The translations under genes were made by a program, and so were the position numbers. DNA of 64,000 bases from Selenomonas sp. F0473 (GTDB lineage Bacteria > Bacillota > Negativicutes > Selenomonadales > Selenomonadaceae): contig NZ_JH992902.1 in the NCBI RefSeq assembly GCF_000315545.1, forward strand, positions 35,280 to 99,279, in the 5' to 3' direction. Positions 26,221-34,608 of the stretch are shown one piece after another. Numbering within the stretch: position 1 is the first letter of the stretch; each line of letters opens with the position of its first letter. A model generated the notes under the pieces. It worked only from the letters and a program-made list of their open reading frames with translations. It had not been told where the DNA came from and did no database searches.

Positions 26221-27078
26221 ATGCATGTACTCATCATAGGCGCGGGGCCGGCCGGCGTCTCGGCCGCACTCTATGCGCGGCGCGGCGGCGCCGACGTGAC
26301 AGTCGTTGCGAAAGGTGCCGGCGCGCTCCGTACGGCCACGTGCGTTGAGAATTATTACGGCATAGAAGATCCCGTCACGGGGGCGGAACTTGCGCGGCGC
26401 GGTATTGCGGGAGCGCGGCGCTTGGGCGTCGTATTCGTTACGGACGAGGTGCTCGGCGTCCGGGGCGATGAGGGCGGCTTTGCCGTCGACGGTAAAACGA
26501 CGCGGTATCGGTGCGATGCCGTCATCCTGGCAACGGGGGCCGTCCGCGGGACGCTCTCCGTGCCCGGCATACGGGAGTTCACAGGGCGCGGCGTCAGCTC
26601 CTGTGCCGTCTGCGACGCATTCTTTTACCGCGGCAAGACGGTTGCCGTCGTCGGCGCGGGGGCATATGCGCTCCATGAAATACGGGTTTTGCAGCCCCAT
26701 GCGGCACGCGTGATTCTGCTGACGAACGGCGCGGAGCCGACCGTCGGTATCCCGCCGGAGGTCGACGTCTATCCGGCGCAGATCGCACGGATCGAGGGAG
26801 AGCGGAGCGTTTCGCGCGTCGTCTTTGCGGACGGGACATCGGCGGATACGGCGGGCGTATTCCTGGCGATCGGCACGGCGGGCACCGCTGAACTCGCGGA
26901 AAAACTCGGCGTACTGATGGACGACGGCAAAGTTGTTGTACGCGCGCACATGGAGACCAACGTCCCGGGCGTCTATGCCGCGGGGGACTGTACGGGAGGC
27001 CTCCTGCAGATCGTTAAGGCCGCTTACGAGGGGGCGGAGGCGGGACTTGCCGTCGTACGGTATCTGCAAAAGAAGTGA
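26221..27078 (+). CDS. Thioredoxin-reductase-like FAD/NAD(P)-dependent oxidoreductase
   Basis: A 285-residue flavoprotein of the low-molecular-weight thioredoxin reductase fold. FAD binding is by VLIIGAGPAGVSAALYARRG at the N-terminus and the C-terminal GVYAAGDCTGG. The redox pair is in SSCAVCDAFFYRGK (CxxC near 123-126). The NADPH loop reads VVGAGAYA instead of the usual GGGDSA, so cofactor preference may differ. It is shorter than typical TrxB (~310). ATG 26221 follows AGGAGAG. A Crp/Fnr regulator lies immediately downstream. Confidence 0.85.
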   Translation: MHVLIIGAGPAGVSAALYARRGGADVTVVAKGAGALRTATCVENYYGIEDPVTGAELARRGIAGARRLGVVFVTDEVLGVRGDEGGFAVDGKTTRYRCDAVILATGAVRGTLSVPGIREFTGRGVSSCAVCDAFFYRGKTVAVVGAGAYALHEIRVLQPHAARVILLTNGAEPTVGIPPEVDVYPAQIARIEGERSVSRVVFADGTSADTAGVFLAIGTAGTAELAEKLGVLMDDGKVVVRAHMETNVPGVYAAGDCTGGLLQIVKAAYEGAEAGLAVVRYLQKK

Positions 27079-27128
27079 AAAATACGGGGACTGCAGGGAT
27101 TCCCCGTGAGAAAAGGGGAGGGATCGAT

Positions 27129-27821
27129 ATGCCGGCGCAAGCAAGGGAAGGCAGTCAATTCAGCGAACACATCGACGCGTTCAGCGTATGGGAGACGCTG
27201 ACGAAGGAGGAGCGGGAACTCCTGCTCGCACATACGCAGTATGTGCGCTATCCGAAGGGGGCGGTCGTTCATCGCGGCGGACTGGGCCATATTCCGACGA
27301 TGCATATCATGTCCGGCAGCCTGCGCGTCTATCTCCTCTCGGAGGAGGGACGCGAACTCACGCTGTATTTCATCCGGCAGGGCGAAATGGCGATCATTTC
27401 GAGCACCTGCGCGCTTGAAACCCTCAAGGGCGACGTCTATATCGACGCGAACGAGGATACGGAGGCGTTTGTCTCCGATACGACGGCTGTCCGCCGTATT
27501 CTGGACGCGAATATCAGCGCGCGTTTTAAAGCCTACGAGACTGCGGTGACACGGCTCTCGGAGACACTGTGGAAACTCCAGCAGATACTCTTTACGTCGG
27601 CGGACCGACGCCTTGCCAAATTCCTCATCGAGGAGTCCGAGCGCACCGCGCGCGATGAGGTGCGCTTTACCCATGAGCAGACGGCGCATTACCTTGGCAC
27701 CGCGCGCGAGGTTGTCAGCCGTCTCATACGGGAATATGGACACGAAGGCCTCGTCCAAGCGTCGCGCGGCCGTATTCGGATCCTCGATCGCGCGGCGCTC
27801 CAAAAACGTGCGGGCGCCTAA
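27129..27821 (+). CDS. Crp/Fnr-family transcriptional regulator
   Basis: A 230-residue regulator with an N-terminal cyclic-nucleotide-binding-type beta-barrel (LPAG-like KGAVVHRGG, then GSLRVYLLSEEGRELTLYFI), a dimerisation helix, and a C-terminal winged HTH (FTHEQTAHYLGTAREVVSRL then IREYGHEGLVQASRGRIRI). It has only one visible cysteine (SSTCALE), so an Fnr-type iron-sulfur cluster is unlikely; the cAMP-contacting Arg/Glu set is also not evident. The frame reads from 27075, but ATG 27129 follows GGGGAGG by 7 nt. It probably forms a unit with the flavoprotein gene and may respond to redox state (inference). Confidence 0.88.
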   Translation: MPAQAREGSQFSEHIDAFSVWETLTKEERELLLAHTQYVRYPKGAVVHRGGLGHIPTMHIMSGSLRVYLLSEEGRELTLYFIRQGEMAIISSTCALETLKGDVYIDANEDTEAFVSDTTAVRRILDANISARFKAYETAVTRLSETLWKLQQILFTSADRRLAKFLIEESERTARDEVRFTHEQTAHYLGTAREVVSRLIREYGHEGLVQASRGRIRILDRAALQKRAGA

Positions 27822-27849
27822 CTTCCCCGATCCTATAGCGGAGGTTTCT

Positions 27850-28542
27850 ATGCTGCATTATCTGCCGGCAGGTATCGCCCTGCTGCTGCTCGTCATCTTG
27901 TTTCGATATCTGCCGCGGCGTGTTTTTTTCATCTTTGCGCTCTTGGTCGTTATTTTGGGCGGCGTACTCGTTCATATGCAGACGGCAAAACGTGCGGAGG
28001 CCCCCCTAACGAAGGAGCGGATCGAGACGATGAACCGGGACCAGGAGCTCTTCGTTCCATGGTGGGGGAGTTATCAAAAGAGCATCGGCGAGCTTGACCG
28101 CTGCTGGACGAGGTATCATCAGATTTTGGCGGATGCGAAGAAAGGGGAGAGCGATCTCGAGACCACCTATGCGCGTCTTGCGGATCTCGAGCGGGATATG
28201 CAGGAACTGCGCGCGCGCATGGATAAGAATGCGCCGTCCCTGGAACTCTCGGATGAGATATACAACCCGATTGCGAGCATCGTGAATAAGACGGGCGACT
28301 ATGCCGCTGCGGAGCAGAAGGCTGTGACCCTTACGCGCGCGGCTGCGGATCCGGAGGCGATGAAGCAGCGGGATCCTGCGGAACAGGCGCGGCTCCTCGA
28401 ACTCGTTATGCTTCGCGAGTCGCCCGTCGCACTCTTCATCGAAGACGAGATCGGTGCGATCCGCAGGTACCTTGCGCCCGTTTCCGCCGCGCATCGCGAA
28501 AATGCCGCGCATGCGGAGGAGCAGCCGCGGGAGAAAACTTGA
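27850..28542 (+). CDS. Membrane-anchored protein of unknown function
   Basis: A 230-residue protein with two adjacent hydrophobic N-terminal segments (LPAGIALLLLVILFRYL and VFFIFALLVVILGGVLV) and then a long hydrophilic, largely helical domain (residues 45-230) rich in charged residues and probably coiled-coil (ETTYARLADLERDMQELRAR). The domain most likely faces the periplasm or cytoplasm as a scaffold. I recognise no family. ATG 27850 has AGCGGAGG upstream; the open frame extends back into the Crp gene as a shadow. The promoter of tRNA-Arg overlaps its stop codon. Confidence 0.7.
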   Translation: MLHYLPAGIALLLLVILFRYLPRRVFFIFALLVVILGGVLVHMQTAKRAEAPLTKERIETMNRDQELFVPWWGSYQKSIGELDRCWTRYHQILADAKKGESDLETTYARLADLERDMQELRARMDKNAPSLELSDEIYNPIASIVNKTGDYAAAEQKAVTLTRAAADPEAMKQRDPAEQARLLELVMLRESPVALFIEDEIGAIRRYLAPVSAAHRENAAHAEEQPREKT

Positions 28543-28567
28543 CGAACACGGCGTGTTCGGCTATAAT
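28539..28567 (+). promoter_or_regulatory. Promoter of tRNA-Arg
   Basis: TTGACG (28539-28544), a 17-bp spacer and TATAAT (28562-28567). The -35 includes the stop codon of the preceding gene. Confidence 0.88.
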
Positions 28568-28588
28568 ACCCCTTGTGATTTAAGCAGC

Positions 28589-28663
28589 GCGCTCGTAGTC
28601 CAGTGGATAGGACGTTAGCCTCCGGAGCTGAAAGCGTGGGTTCGACTCCCGCCGAGCGCACCA
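28589..28663 (+). tRNA. tRNA-Arg (CCG)
   Basis: A 75-nt cloverleaf with acceptor GCGCTCG/CGAGCGC, anticodon stem TTAGC/GCTGA and loop CTCCGGA, giving anticodon CCG at 28622-28624. CCA is encoded at 28661-28663. It reads the CGG codon, which is used in this GC-rich genome. Confidence 0.96.
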
Positions 28664-28676
28664 CTTTTGATCTTTT

Positions 28677-28707
28677 GCCCTGCAAATTTGACGCGGGGCT
28701 TTTTTTG
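28677..28707 (+). terminator. Terminator of tRNA-Arg
   Basis: GCCCTGC (28677-28683) pairs with GCGGGGC (28693-28699) and is followed by eight T residues. Confidence 0.88.
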
Positions 28708-28784
28708 TCTGAAAAAGGATTTTGACTGAATGCGAAGAATATTTACACCGAGAGTTTTTTTGTTTTTCGTTAGGAGATGAATGC

Positions 28785-31454
28785 ATGGCCCGAAAAGAGG
28801 CGCAGGGACCGGCGATGCGTCCGATGCTCATGCGGACGCTGTACCTAAAAAAGAACGTCTTTCGGCAGTTTTTCTATGAGAGTTCGCTTCGCTTTGGGCA
28901 GCAGATCGGCCGCGATATCGCGGCGCTCAAAGATGAGACGGCATCCATCGTCAACAAGAAGTATATGTTCTCGTTGGGCAGAGATCGCAGCGGTGCGCAC
29001 AGCTTTCTCAAATGGATCGCGGACGAGTTCAATGCGGAGGACGTATCGCATGAGCAGGAGGAACGCCTGCGCAGACTCGTCGCGGAGTATCCGAAGATCC
29101 GCACATATATCCGCATCGAGAGGGACCAGCTCGTCTTTGATCACGAGCGGTTCGCCGAGGATGTCGTGGCCGGCCGATTTAAGGAGAAGATTTTCGGCCT
29201 GACCTTTGATATTCAGAGCATCATCGAAACGGCCATCAATACGGGCTCCGTTCCGCTTGATTTCTCCATCGAGCCGTTCAAGAAGAAACTCCTGCAGTGC
29301 GACCATGTGCGGGCGAATATCCAGCCGTACGCGGAGCGTCTCCTTACAGATATGAGCCTCGGGCACTGGGACCTCTATGAAGAGCTGACTGCCGACGGGC
29401 GGGAGGACAGCGTCTGTCTGCGCCTGCCGCCGACGGATTTCCTCGTCGCACGGCCGCCGCAGCTCGACGTGATGATGAACGGTACCTGCGCCATTGATTT
29501 CGGCACGCGCAGCACCGTCGTCGTTTGCCGCGACCGGGAGGCGCGACTGCTGCGCATCGGCAAGGGGGACTACGCCAACGAGCCGACCATTCAGGACTAT
29601 GAGAACCCGACGGCAATCGAGCTGATCGACATCGAGGCGTTCAAGCATCTTTACCGTGCGCGCGAGGGCCGTCCCTATACGGAGTGGGCGCAGGTTACGG
29701 CGTCGCATCAGGCGGCGGACGCGATCTTCAAGCGGCAGTCGGCGGAGGGGATTGCGGTCTATTACTCGGTGTTCAGCGAGTTGAAACGCTGGACGCGCGA
29801 CACGGCGAACTCTCCGATCCTCAAAGACCGGCGCGGCTACATCCAAGAGGTCAAGCCCTATGCGGAGACGCTGCCGCTGGATGCGGGCGGATTCGATCCC
29901 ATTGAGATCTACGCCTACTACCTCGGGCTTTACATCAACAATATGCACCGCAATATCTATCTCGATTACATCCTCTCGTTCCCCGTCGGTTATGAAAAGG
30001 ATGTGCGGGAGCACATCCGCATGAGTTTTGAGCGCGGTCTCAAAAAGACCCTGCCGAAGGCGCTCCTCGACGATCCGGAGATGATGCGCCGCTTCCGCGT
30101 CTACGACGGGGCGAACGAGCCGGCCGCATATGCCGTCAGCGCGCTCGAGGCCTACGGACTCGAGCCGAGACATCCGGGTGAGGAGGTCGCCTACGGCGTG
30201 TTCGACTTCGGCGGCGGCACGACGGATTTCGACTTCGGCGTGGAGTATGTGCCGGAGAACCGCCGGCGTAAATTCATCATCGAGCAGTTCGGTTTCGGCA
30301 GCGATATGTATCTCGGCGGCGAGAATATCCTCGAGCTCCTCGCTTACGAGGTGTTTAAGGACAACCTCGCGGAGATGCGAAAGCACAAGATCACGTTTGC
30401 CCTGCCGCCCGAATGCGAGACGTTTGCCGGGGCGGAGGCGCTTGTACGCGAGACGCGCGATGCGGCCTCGCATCTCAACAATAAAATCCTCGCCGAGCGC
30501 CTGCGGCCCTTCTGGGAGCGGGGCGTGGGCTACGACGAGTTTGCGACGGGCGACGGGTTCCAGACGACGCTCACACTCTTTTCCTCGGAAAAGACGGGCA
30601 ACGCCGGCAATCGCGCGCAGGTGTACCTCAACATCGACGTACGAAAACTCGAGCGCACGCTCGAGGGGCGCATTCGGCGCGGCGTGGAGAATTTCTTCCA
30701 AGCGATGGCGACGGCATTCAAGGGACGTACGGTGCGGCAGGTGCATATCTTCCTCGCGGGGAACTCCTGCAAGGCGCCGATCGTGCGTAAGCTGTTCGAA
30801 GAGTATATCGCCCGTCAGGTGGGCGGCGGAGCGCGCATCCAACAGAACTTCAAGAACGGCGGCCCCATGCAGAAAGGAAAGCCGCAGGCGGATCCCGCGA
30901 AGGCCGCCGCACCGCGTAAGGACGATCCGTTTCTGCTCTATCTACCGCTCGGTATGGAGGATGAGAAGAGCGGGAAGGGAAAGAAGATTTACGACGATTT
31001 CGACCGGCTCCGCACGGGCAAGACAGGGGTCGCATTCGGCCTTCTCCGCTGCCGTAAGGGAGGCAAGGATGTCAAGATCATCAACAAGAATGTGGATGAA
31101 CACGACGAACTGCTCTTTCCTTACTTCCTCGGGAGCCTCAATGAGCGCGGCCGGTTCCGGGTGGATATCGACGCGCGCGTCGAGTACGGAACGTGGTCGT
31201 ATTTCACCTATGCGGATGAAGATGAATTCGAGCTCTATTATACGCAGGAGCCGCGTGCGATGCAGGGACGCATGAAGGCCGCGGAGGTGCGTATGGTGCG
31301 CTGCATTATCGACGACGACGATGTGAGCGACGACGATGCGGTCGGGGTCTATATCCGCAAGAAGTCGCCGAATACGATCGAGTACACCGTAGCGTCGGAG
31401 AGAAGTTTGGAGACGAAGCCCTATGAGGGGAAAATATATACCGTTCGTCTGTGA
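28785..31454 (+). CDS. Non-canonical Hsp70/actin-fold ATPase with N-terminal extension
   Basis: An 889-residue protein of the Hsp70/actin ATPase superfamily. Three superfamily motifs are readable: phosphate-1 CAIDFGTRSTVVVCRD near residue 236, phosphate-2 GVFDFGGGTTDFDFGVE near 471 and adenosine HIFLAGNSCKAPIVRKLF near 653. Unlike DnaK, about 230 residues precede the ATPase and there is no recognisable substrate-binding domain; the last ~200 residues are a different, charged region with an acidic DDDDVSDDDA stretch. The partner and substrate are unknown. The start is ATG 28785 (TAGGAG upstream); the frame is open from 28722. comFB follows after 29 nt, probably in the same transcript. Confidence 0.8.
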   Translation: MARKEAQGPAMRPMLMRTLYLKKNVFRQFFYESSLRFGQQIGRDIAALKDETASIVNKKYMFSLGRDRSGAHSFLKWIADEFNAEDVSHEQEERLRRLVAEYPKIRTYIRIERDQLVFDHERFAEDVVAGRFKEKIFGLTFDIQSIIETAINTGSVPLDFSIEPFKKKLLQCDHVRANIQPYAERLLTDMSLGHWDLYEELTADGREDSVCLRLPPTDFLVARPPQLDVMMNGTCAIDFGTRSTVVVCRDREARLLRIGKGDYANEPTIQDYENPTAIELIDIEAFKHLYRAREGRPYTEWAQVTASHQAADAIFKRQSAEGIAVYYSVFSELKRWTRDTANSPILKDRRGYIQEVKPYAETLPLDAGGFDPIEIYAYYLGLYINNMHRNIYLDYILSFPVGYEKDVREHIRMSFERGLKKTLPKALLDDPEMMRRFRVYDGANEPAAYAVSALEAYGLEPRHPGEEVAYGVFDFGGGTTDFDFGVEYVPENRRRKFIIEQFGFGSDMYLGGENILELLAYEVFKDNLAEMRKHKITFALPPECETFAGAEALVRETRDAASHLNNKILAERLRPFWERGVGYDEFATGDGFQTTLTLFSSEKTGNAGNRAQVYLNIDVRKLERTLEGRIRRGVENFFQAMATAFKGRTVRQVHIFLAGNSCKAPIVRKLFEEYIARQVGGGARIQQNFKNGGPMQKGKPQADPAKAAAPRKDDPFLLYLPLGMEDEKSGKGKKIYDDFDRLRTGKTGVAFGLLRCRKGGKDVKIINKNVDEHDELLFPYFLGSLNERGRFRVDIDARVEYGTWSYFTYADEDEFELYYTQEPRAMQGRMKAAEVRMVRCIIDDDDVSDDDAVGVYIRKKSPNTIEYTVASERSLETKPYEGKIYTVRL

Positions 31455-31483
31455 TCGTTTTGCGTGCAGAGAGGAGTACTGCG

Positions 31484-31777
31484 ATGCGCCATTTGCCGTT
31501 TAAAAATTATATGGAGGACGCCGTCGATCACATGCTGGATCGGCTGGCGCCGCAGTATCCCCATATCTGCATGTGCGAGCGCTGCCGTACGGATATGATG
31601 ATGATTGCGCTCAACAATCTTCCGCCGCGCTACGTCTCCACGCATAAAGGGGCCGTCATGCGCCGTGTGGAGGGCATGGAGATGTCCTATGATGTGGAGG
31701 TCCTGACAGAGACGCTGCGCGCGATGCAGATTGTCGGCGGGCAGCCGCATCACGGCCGCAACGAGGAAGGGATTTGA
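31484..31777 (+). CDS. ComFB-family protein
   Basis: A 97-residue protein of the ComFB (late competence) family: HLPFKNYMEDAVDHMLD is the usual start, followed by HICMCERCRTDMMMIALNNL with C29, C31 and C34, and PPRYVSTHKGAVMRRV. The cysteines suggest zinc binding. ComFB lies in the comF operon of Bacillus without a clear role, and cyanobacterial relatives have been reported to bind cyclic di-GMP. Here it follows the Hsp70-like gene instead of comFA/comFC. ATG 31484 has GAGGAG upstream; the frame extends to 31451. Confidence 0.85.
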   Translation: MRHLPFKNYMEDAVDHMLDRLAPQYPHICMCERCRTDMMMIALNNLPPRYVSTHKGAVMRRVEGMEMSYDVEVLTETLRAMQIVGGQPHHGRNEEGI

Positions 31778-31796
31778 CCGCTATTCGGAAACGATG

Positions 31797-31836
31797 ACAC
31801 CCGCTGATAAATATTTGTCAAGCGGGTGTTTTTTTG
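31797..31836 (+). terminator. Terminator after the ComFB gene
   Basis: ACACCCGCT (31797-31805) and AGCGGGTGT (31821-31829) form a perfect 9-bp stem with a 15-nt loop, then seven T residues. The loop contains the -35 of the next promoter. Confidence 0.88.
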
Positions 31837-31843
31837 GTAGAAT
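31815..31843 (+). promoter_or_regulatory. Promoter of the cysE operon, embedded in a terminator
   Basis: TTGTCA (31815-31820) sits in the loop of the preceding terminator hairpin; after 17 bp, which include its 3' arm and T-run, comes TAGAAT (31838-31843). Transcription should start near 31850, about 90 nt before cysE. Confidence 0.75.
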
Positions 31844-31941
31844 AGGAAAGACTGCAAAGGAATCTGCGCGTCGGCGTCTCTTCGGAGGTGCGGGCGCGTT
31901 TCTTTTGCGAGACGCTCGTCACTGAGAGAGAGGATGCTGCT

Positions 31942-32664
31942 ATGTTCGCAAGGATCAGGCGCGATATCCGCGTTGTCTTTGAGCGCGATCCCGCCGCGCA
32001 GAGTACGCTCGAGGTTGTGCTCTGTTATGCGGGGCTCCATGCGATCTGGGCGCATCGCCTCGCGCATGCGCTCTATCTGCGCGGCTGGGTGCTCGTGCCG
32101 CGGCTCATCTCGAATTTTGCGCGTCTTTTAACGGGCATTGAGATTCATCCGGGCGCGACGATCGGCGAGGGCCTCTTCATCGACCACGGCACGGGTATCG
32201 TCATCGGCGAGACGGCGGAGATCGGCAGAAATGTCACGCTCTATCAGGGGGTGACGCTCGGCGGAACAGGAAAGGAGAAGGGCAAGCGCCACCCGACCCT
32301 CGGCAACAACGTTGTCGTCGCCTCGGGGGCAAAGGTGCTCGGCTCGTTCACCGTCGGGGATCACGCGAAGATCGGCGCGGGCTCCGTTGTGCTGCGCCCC
32401 GTGCCCGCCCACGCGACGGTCGTCGGCATTCCCGGACGCATCGTCGTCATGAAGGGCCGTCGCGTCCGCACGGAGACCGAACTTCTTCGTGCGCGCGCGC
32501 TTTCTATCGAGGAGGGGGAGAGCGTCGATGCGATTGCGGACGAACTGGACGTCGATCTCGATCACGATATGCTGCCGGATCCCGTGGCGGAGATGATCGA
32601 CCAGATGCACGGAGAGATCGAGGCGCTCAAAGAACGCCTGAATACGCTTGAAACAAAATCATAG
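31942..32664 (+). CDS. cysE: Serine O-acetyltransferase
   Basis: Acetylates serine with acetyl-CoA, the first committed step to cysteine. The 240-residue protein has the N-terminal helical cap and a left-handed beta-helix with [40 protein letters not shown] (catalytic His region) and [20 protein letters not shown]. The C-terminus carries a long acidic helical tail (about 195-240) beyond the minimal enzyme. The frame opens at 31888; ATG 31942 with GAGAGAGGA upstream is the start. It lies 11 nt before cysS. Confidence 0.95.
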   Translation: MFARIRRDIRVVFERDPAAQSTLEVVLCYAGLHAIWAHRLAHALYLRGWVLVPRLISNFARLLTGIEIHPGATIGEGLFIDHGTGIVIGETAEIGRNVTLYQGVTLGGTGKEKGKRHPTLGNNVVVASGAKVLGSFTVGDHAKIGAGSVVLRPVPAHATVVGIPGRIVVMKGRRVRTETELLRARALSIEEGESVDAIADELDVDLDHDMLPDPVAEMIDQMHGEIEALKERLNTLETKS

Positions 32665-32675
32665 AGGTGTATGGA

Positions 32676-34103
32676 GTGCTTACTGTTTACAATACGATGA
32701 CACGCAGGAAAGAGGAATTCCGGCCGCTCAAAGAGGGGGAAGTCAGCATTTACTGCTGCGGCGTGACGCCGTATAACGATCCGCATATCGGGAACGCCCG
32801 CCCCTTTGTCACGTGGGACGTCATTCGGCGCTATCTCGCGCGCAAGGGCTATCGTGTGCGCTACATTCAGAACTTTACGGATGTAGACGATAAAATCATC
32901 AACGCGGCGAACCGTGAGGGCGTGACGTGGAAGGAGATCGCCGATCGCTATATCGCCGCGTATTTCCGGGCGATGGATGCGCTCAATGTGCGCCGTGCCG
33001 ATGTGTTCCCGCGCGTCTCCGAGACGATGGAGGACATCGTCCGCATGATTGAGACCCTGATCGCGCGCGGTTATGCCTATGCGACGCCGGAGGGCGACGT
33101 CTATTACAGCGTGGAGAAGTTCGCGCGTTACGGCAAGCTGAGCGGACGCAGCCTGGACGATATGGAGGCGGGGGCGCGGGTCGAAATCAACGAGACGAAA
33201 CGGCACCCGATGGATTTTGCCCTGTGGAAGGCGGCAAAACCCAAGGAACCCGCATGGGAGAGCCCGTGGGGCCCGGGGCGCCCCGGTTGGCACATCGAAT
33301 GCTCTGCGATGTCGGTGAAGTATCTCGGCACGGCGTTCGACTTCCATGGCGGCGGCAGCGACCTCATCTTCCCGCATCATGAGAACGAGATCGCGCAGGC
33401 GGAGCCGTGCATCGACGGACATGAGAAATTTGCACGCTATTGGCTGCACAATGGGTTCATTACGATTGACAACGAAAAGATGTCGAAGTCAAAGAACAAC
33501 TTCTTTACAGTGAAGGACATCCTCAAGGAGTTCCCGGGAGAAGTGATTCGCTTCTTCATTCTCCAGACGCACTACCGCAGTCCGCTCGACTTCAGCGACG
33601 AGCGCCTGAGCGAGGCACAGGCGGCGCTCGCGCGCCTTTCTCATACGAAAGAGGTCATCGACGAGCTCTCGGGATGCGAGGGGACGGCGGACACTGCCGC
33701 CGTACTTGCCGTGCAGGCAAAGGAGTTCCTCGCGGCGTTCGATGCGGCGATGGACGACGACTTTAACACGGCGCTCGCACTCAGTCAGATGTTCGGGTTG
33801 TCCAAGGAAATTAACCGATACCGGCAGGAGCTCGAGCACGGCGCGGCGTTCGATGCAGCGCATTTTGCGGAGGCGGCGGATGCCTACCGTACGATGGCGG
33901 AGATCATCGGCATTTTTGAGCAGGAAACCGCGGCGGCGAGTGACGGGCTCGCGGACGGTCTCATGGAGATCATCATCGGTCTCAGGCAAGACGCACGCGC
34001 ACAGAAGAACTGGGCGCTCGCCGACCGCATCCGCAACGAACTCAAAGAGCACGGCGTTGTCCTCGAGGATACCCCGACCGGCGTGCGCTGGAAGAGGGCA
34101 TAA
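32676..34103 (+). CDS. cysS: Cysteinyl-tRNA synthetase
   Basis: Class I synthetase of 475 residues charging tRNA-Cys. YCCGVTPYNDPHIGNARPF contains the HIGH-type motif near residues 36-39 and the first zinc cysteine; ECSAMSVKYLG and FPHHENEIAQAE supply further zinc ligands; EKMSKSKNN is the KMSKS loop near 268. The frame opens at GTG 32667, but GTG 32676 gives the conserved VYNTMTRRKEEF start with AGAGGTG 6 nt before it. It is coupled with cysE, as in many Firmicutes. Confidence 0.96.
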   Translation: MLTVYNTMTRRKEEFRPLKEGEVSIYCCGVTPYNDPHIGNARPFVTWDVIRRYLARKGYRVRYIQNFTDVDDKIINAANREGVTWKEIADRYIAAYFRAMDALNVRRADVFPRVSETMEDIVRMIETLIARGYAYATPEGDVYYSVEKFARYGKLSGRSLDDMEAGARVEINETKRHPMDFALWKAAKPKEPAWESPWGPGRPGWHIECSAMSVKYLGTAFDFHGGGSDLIFPHHENEIAQAEPCIDGHEKFARYWLHNGFITIDNEKMSKSKNNFFTVKDILKEFPGEVIRFFILQTHYRSPLDFSDERLSEAQAALARLSHTKEVIDELSGCEGTADTAAVLAVQAKEFLAAFDAAMDDDFNTALALSQMFGLSKEINRYRQELEHGAAFDAAHFAEAADAYRTMAEIIGIFEQETAAASDGLADGLMEIIIGLRQDARAQKNWALADRIRNELKEHGVVLEDTPTGVRWKRA

Positions 34104-34110
34104 CGGCGGC

Positions 34111-34608
34111 ATGAAATTTGAACGCTTTCAAGAGCTTGTGCGGATGATGTTTGCGCCGGATGCCGCGGGGAACATCATCACACGCTATGAGAAAGTCGAT
34201 GCGCGGGATGTGCATCCGCTCGTACTCGCTTACGTGGGGGACGCGTATTTCCATCTCTATGTGCGGATGCGGCTGCTCGCTTACGAGCAGTCAAAGGTGC
34301 GGCTTCTCGACACGTTCAGTGCGCAGATCGTCTCGGCGGTCTGGCAGGCAAAGGCGTATCGCGGCATTGAGCCGATACTCTTGGAGGAGGAGCGCACGAT
34401 TTACCGCCGGGCGCGCAATACGAAGAGTCATGCGCCGCGCAGCGCAACGGTCGCGGAGTACCATGTGAGCACGGGCTTTGAGGCGCTGCTCGGGTCGCTC
34501 TATATGCGTGGAGAGACAGCGCGGCTCGAAGAGATCGCGGAAGCGGCGTTTCAAATCATCGCCAAAGAGATGATGGAACAGATAAGGAACAATCACAATG
34601 GAAATTAA
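34111..34608 (+). CDS. mrnC: Mini-ribonuclease III
   Basis: A dsRNA-specific endonuclease made of the RNase III catalytic domain alone; in Bacillus it matures 23S rRNA ends. The 165-residue protein shows HPLVLAYVGDAYFHLYVR near residues 35-52 (catalytic Asp in YVGDA) and ARNTKSHAPRSATVAEYHVS then TGFEALLGSLYM (second acidic motif). No dsRNA-binding domain follows, as expected. It overlaps thyX by 11 nt and continues the cysS operon order known from Bacillus. Confidence 0.93.
   Translation: MKFERFQELVRMMFAPDAAGNIITRYEKVDARDVHPLVLAYVGDAYFHLYVRMRLLAYEQSKVRLLDTFSAQIVSAVWQAKAYRGIEPILLEEERTIYRRARNTKSHAPRSATVAEYHVSTGFEALLGSLYMRGETARLEEIAEAAFQIIAKEMMEQIRNNHNGN

Noticed and set aside
28845-30842. 665-codon minus-strand frame opposite the Hsp70-like gene
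   Set aside because: The plus-strand frame carries complete ATPase motifs; the antisense translation has none.
31844-31941. T-box or other cysteine-responsive leader before cysE
   Set aside because: The leader is only about 90 nt, too short for a T-box, and no T-box sequence was found.
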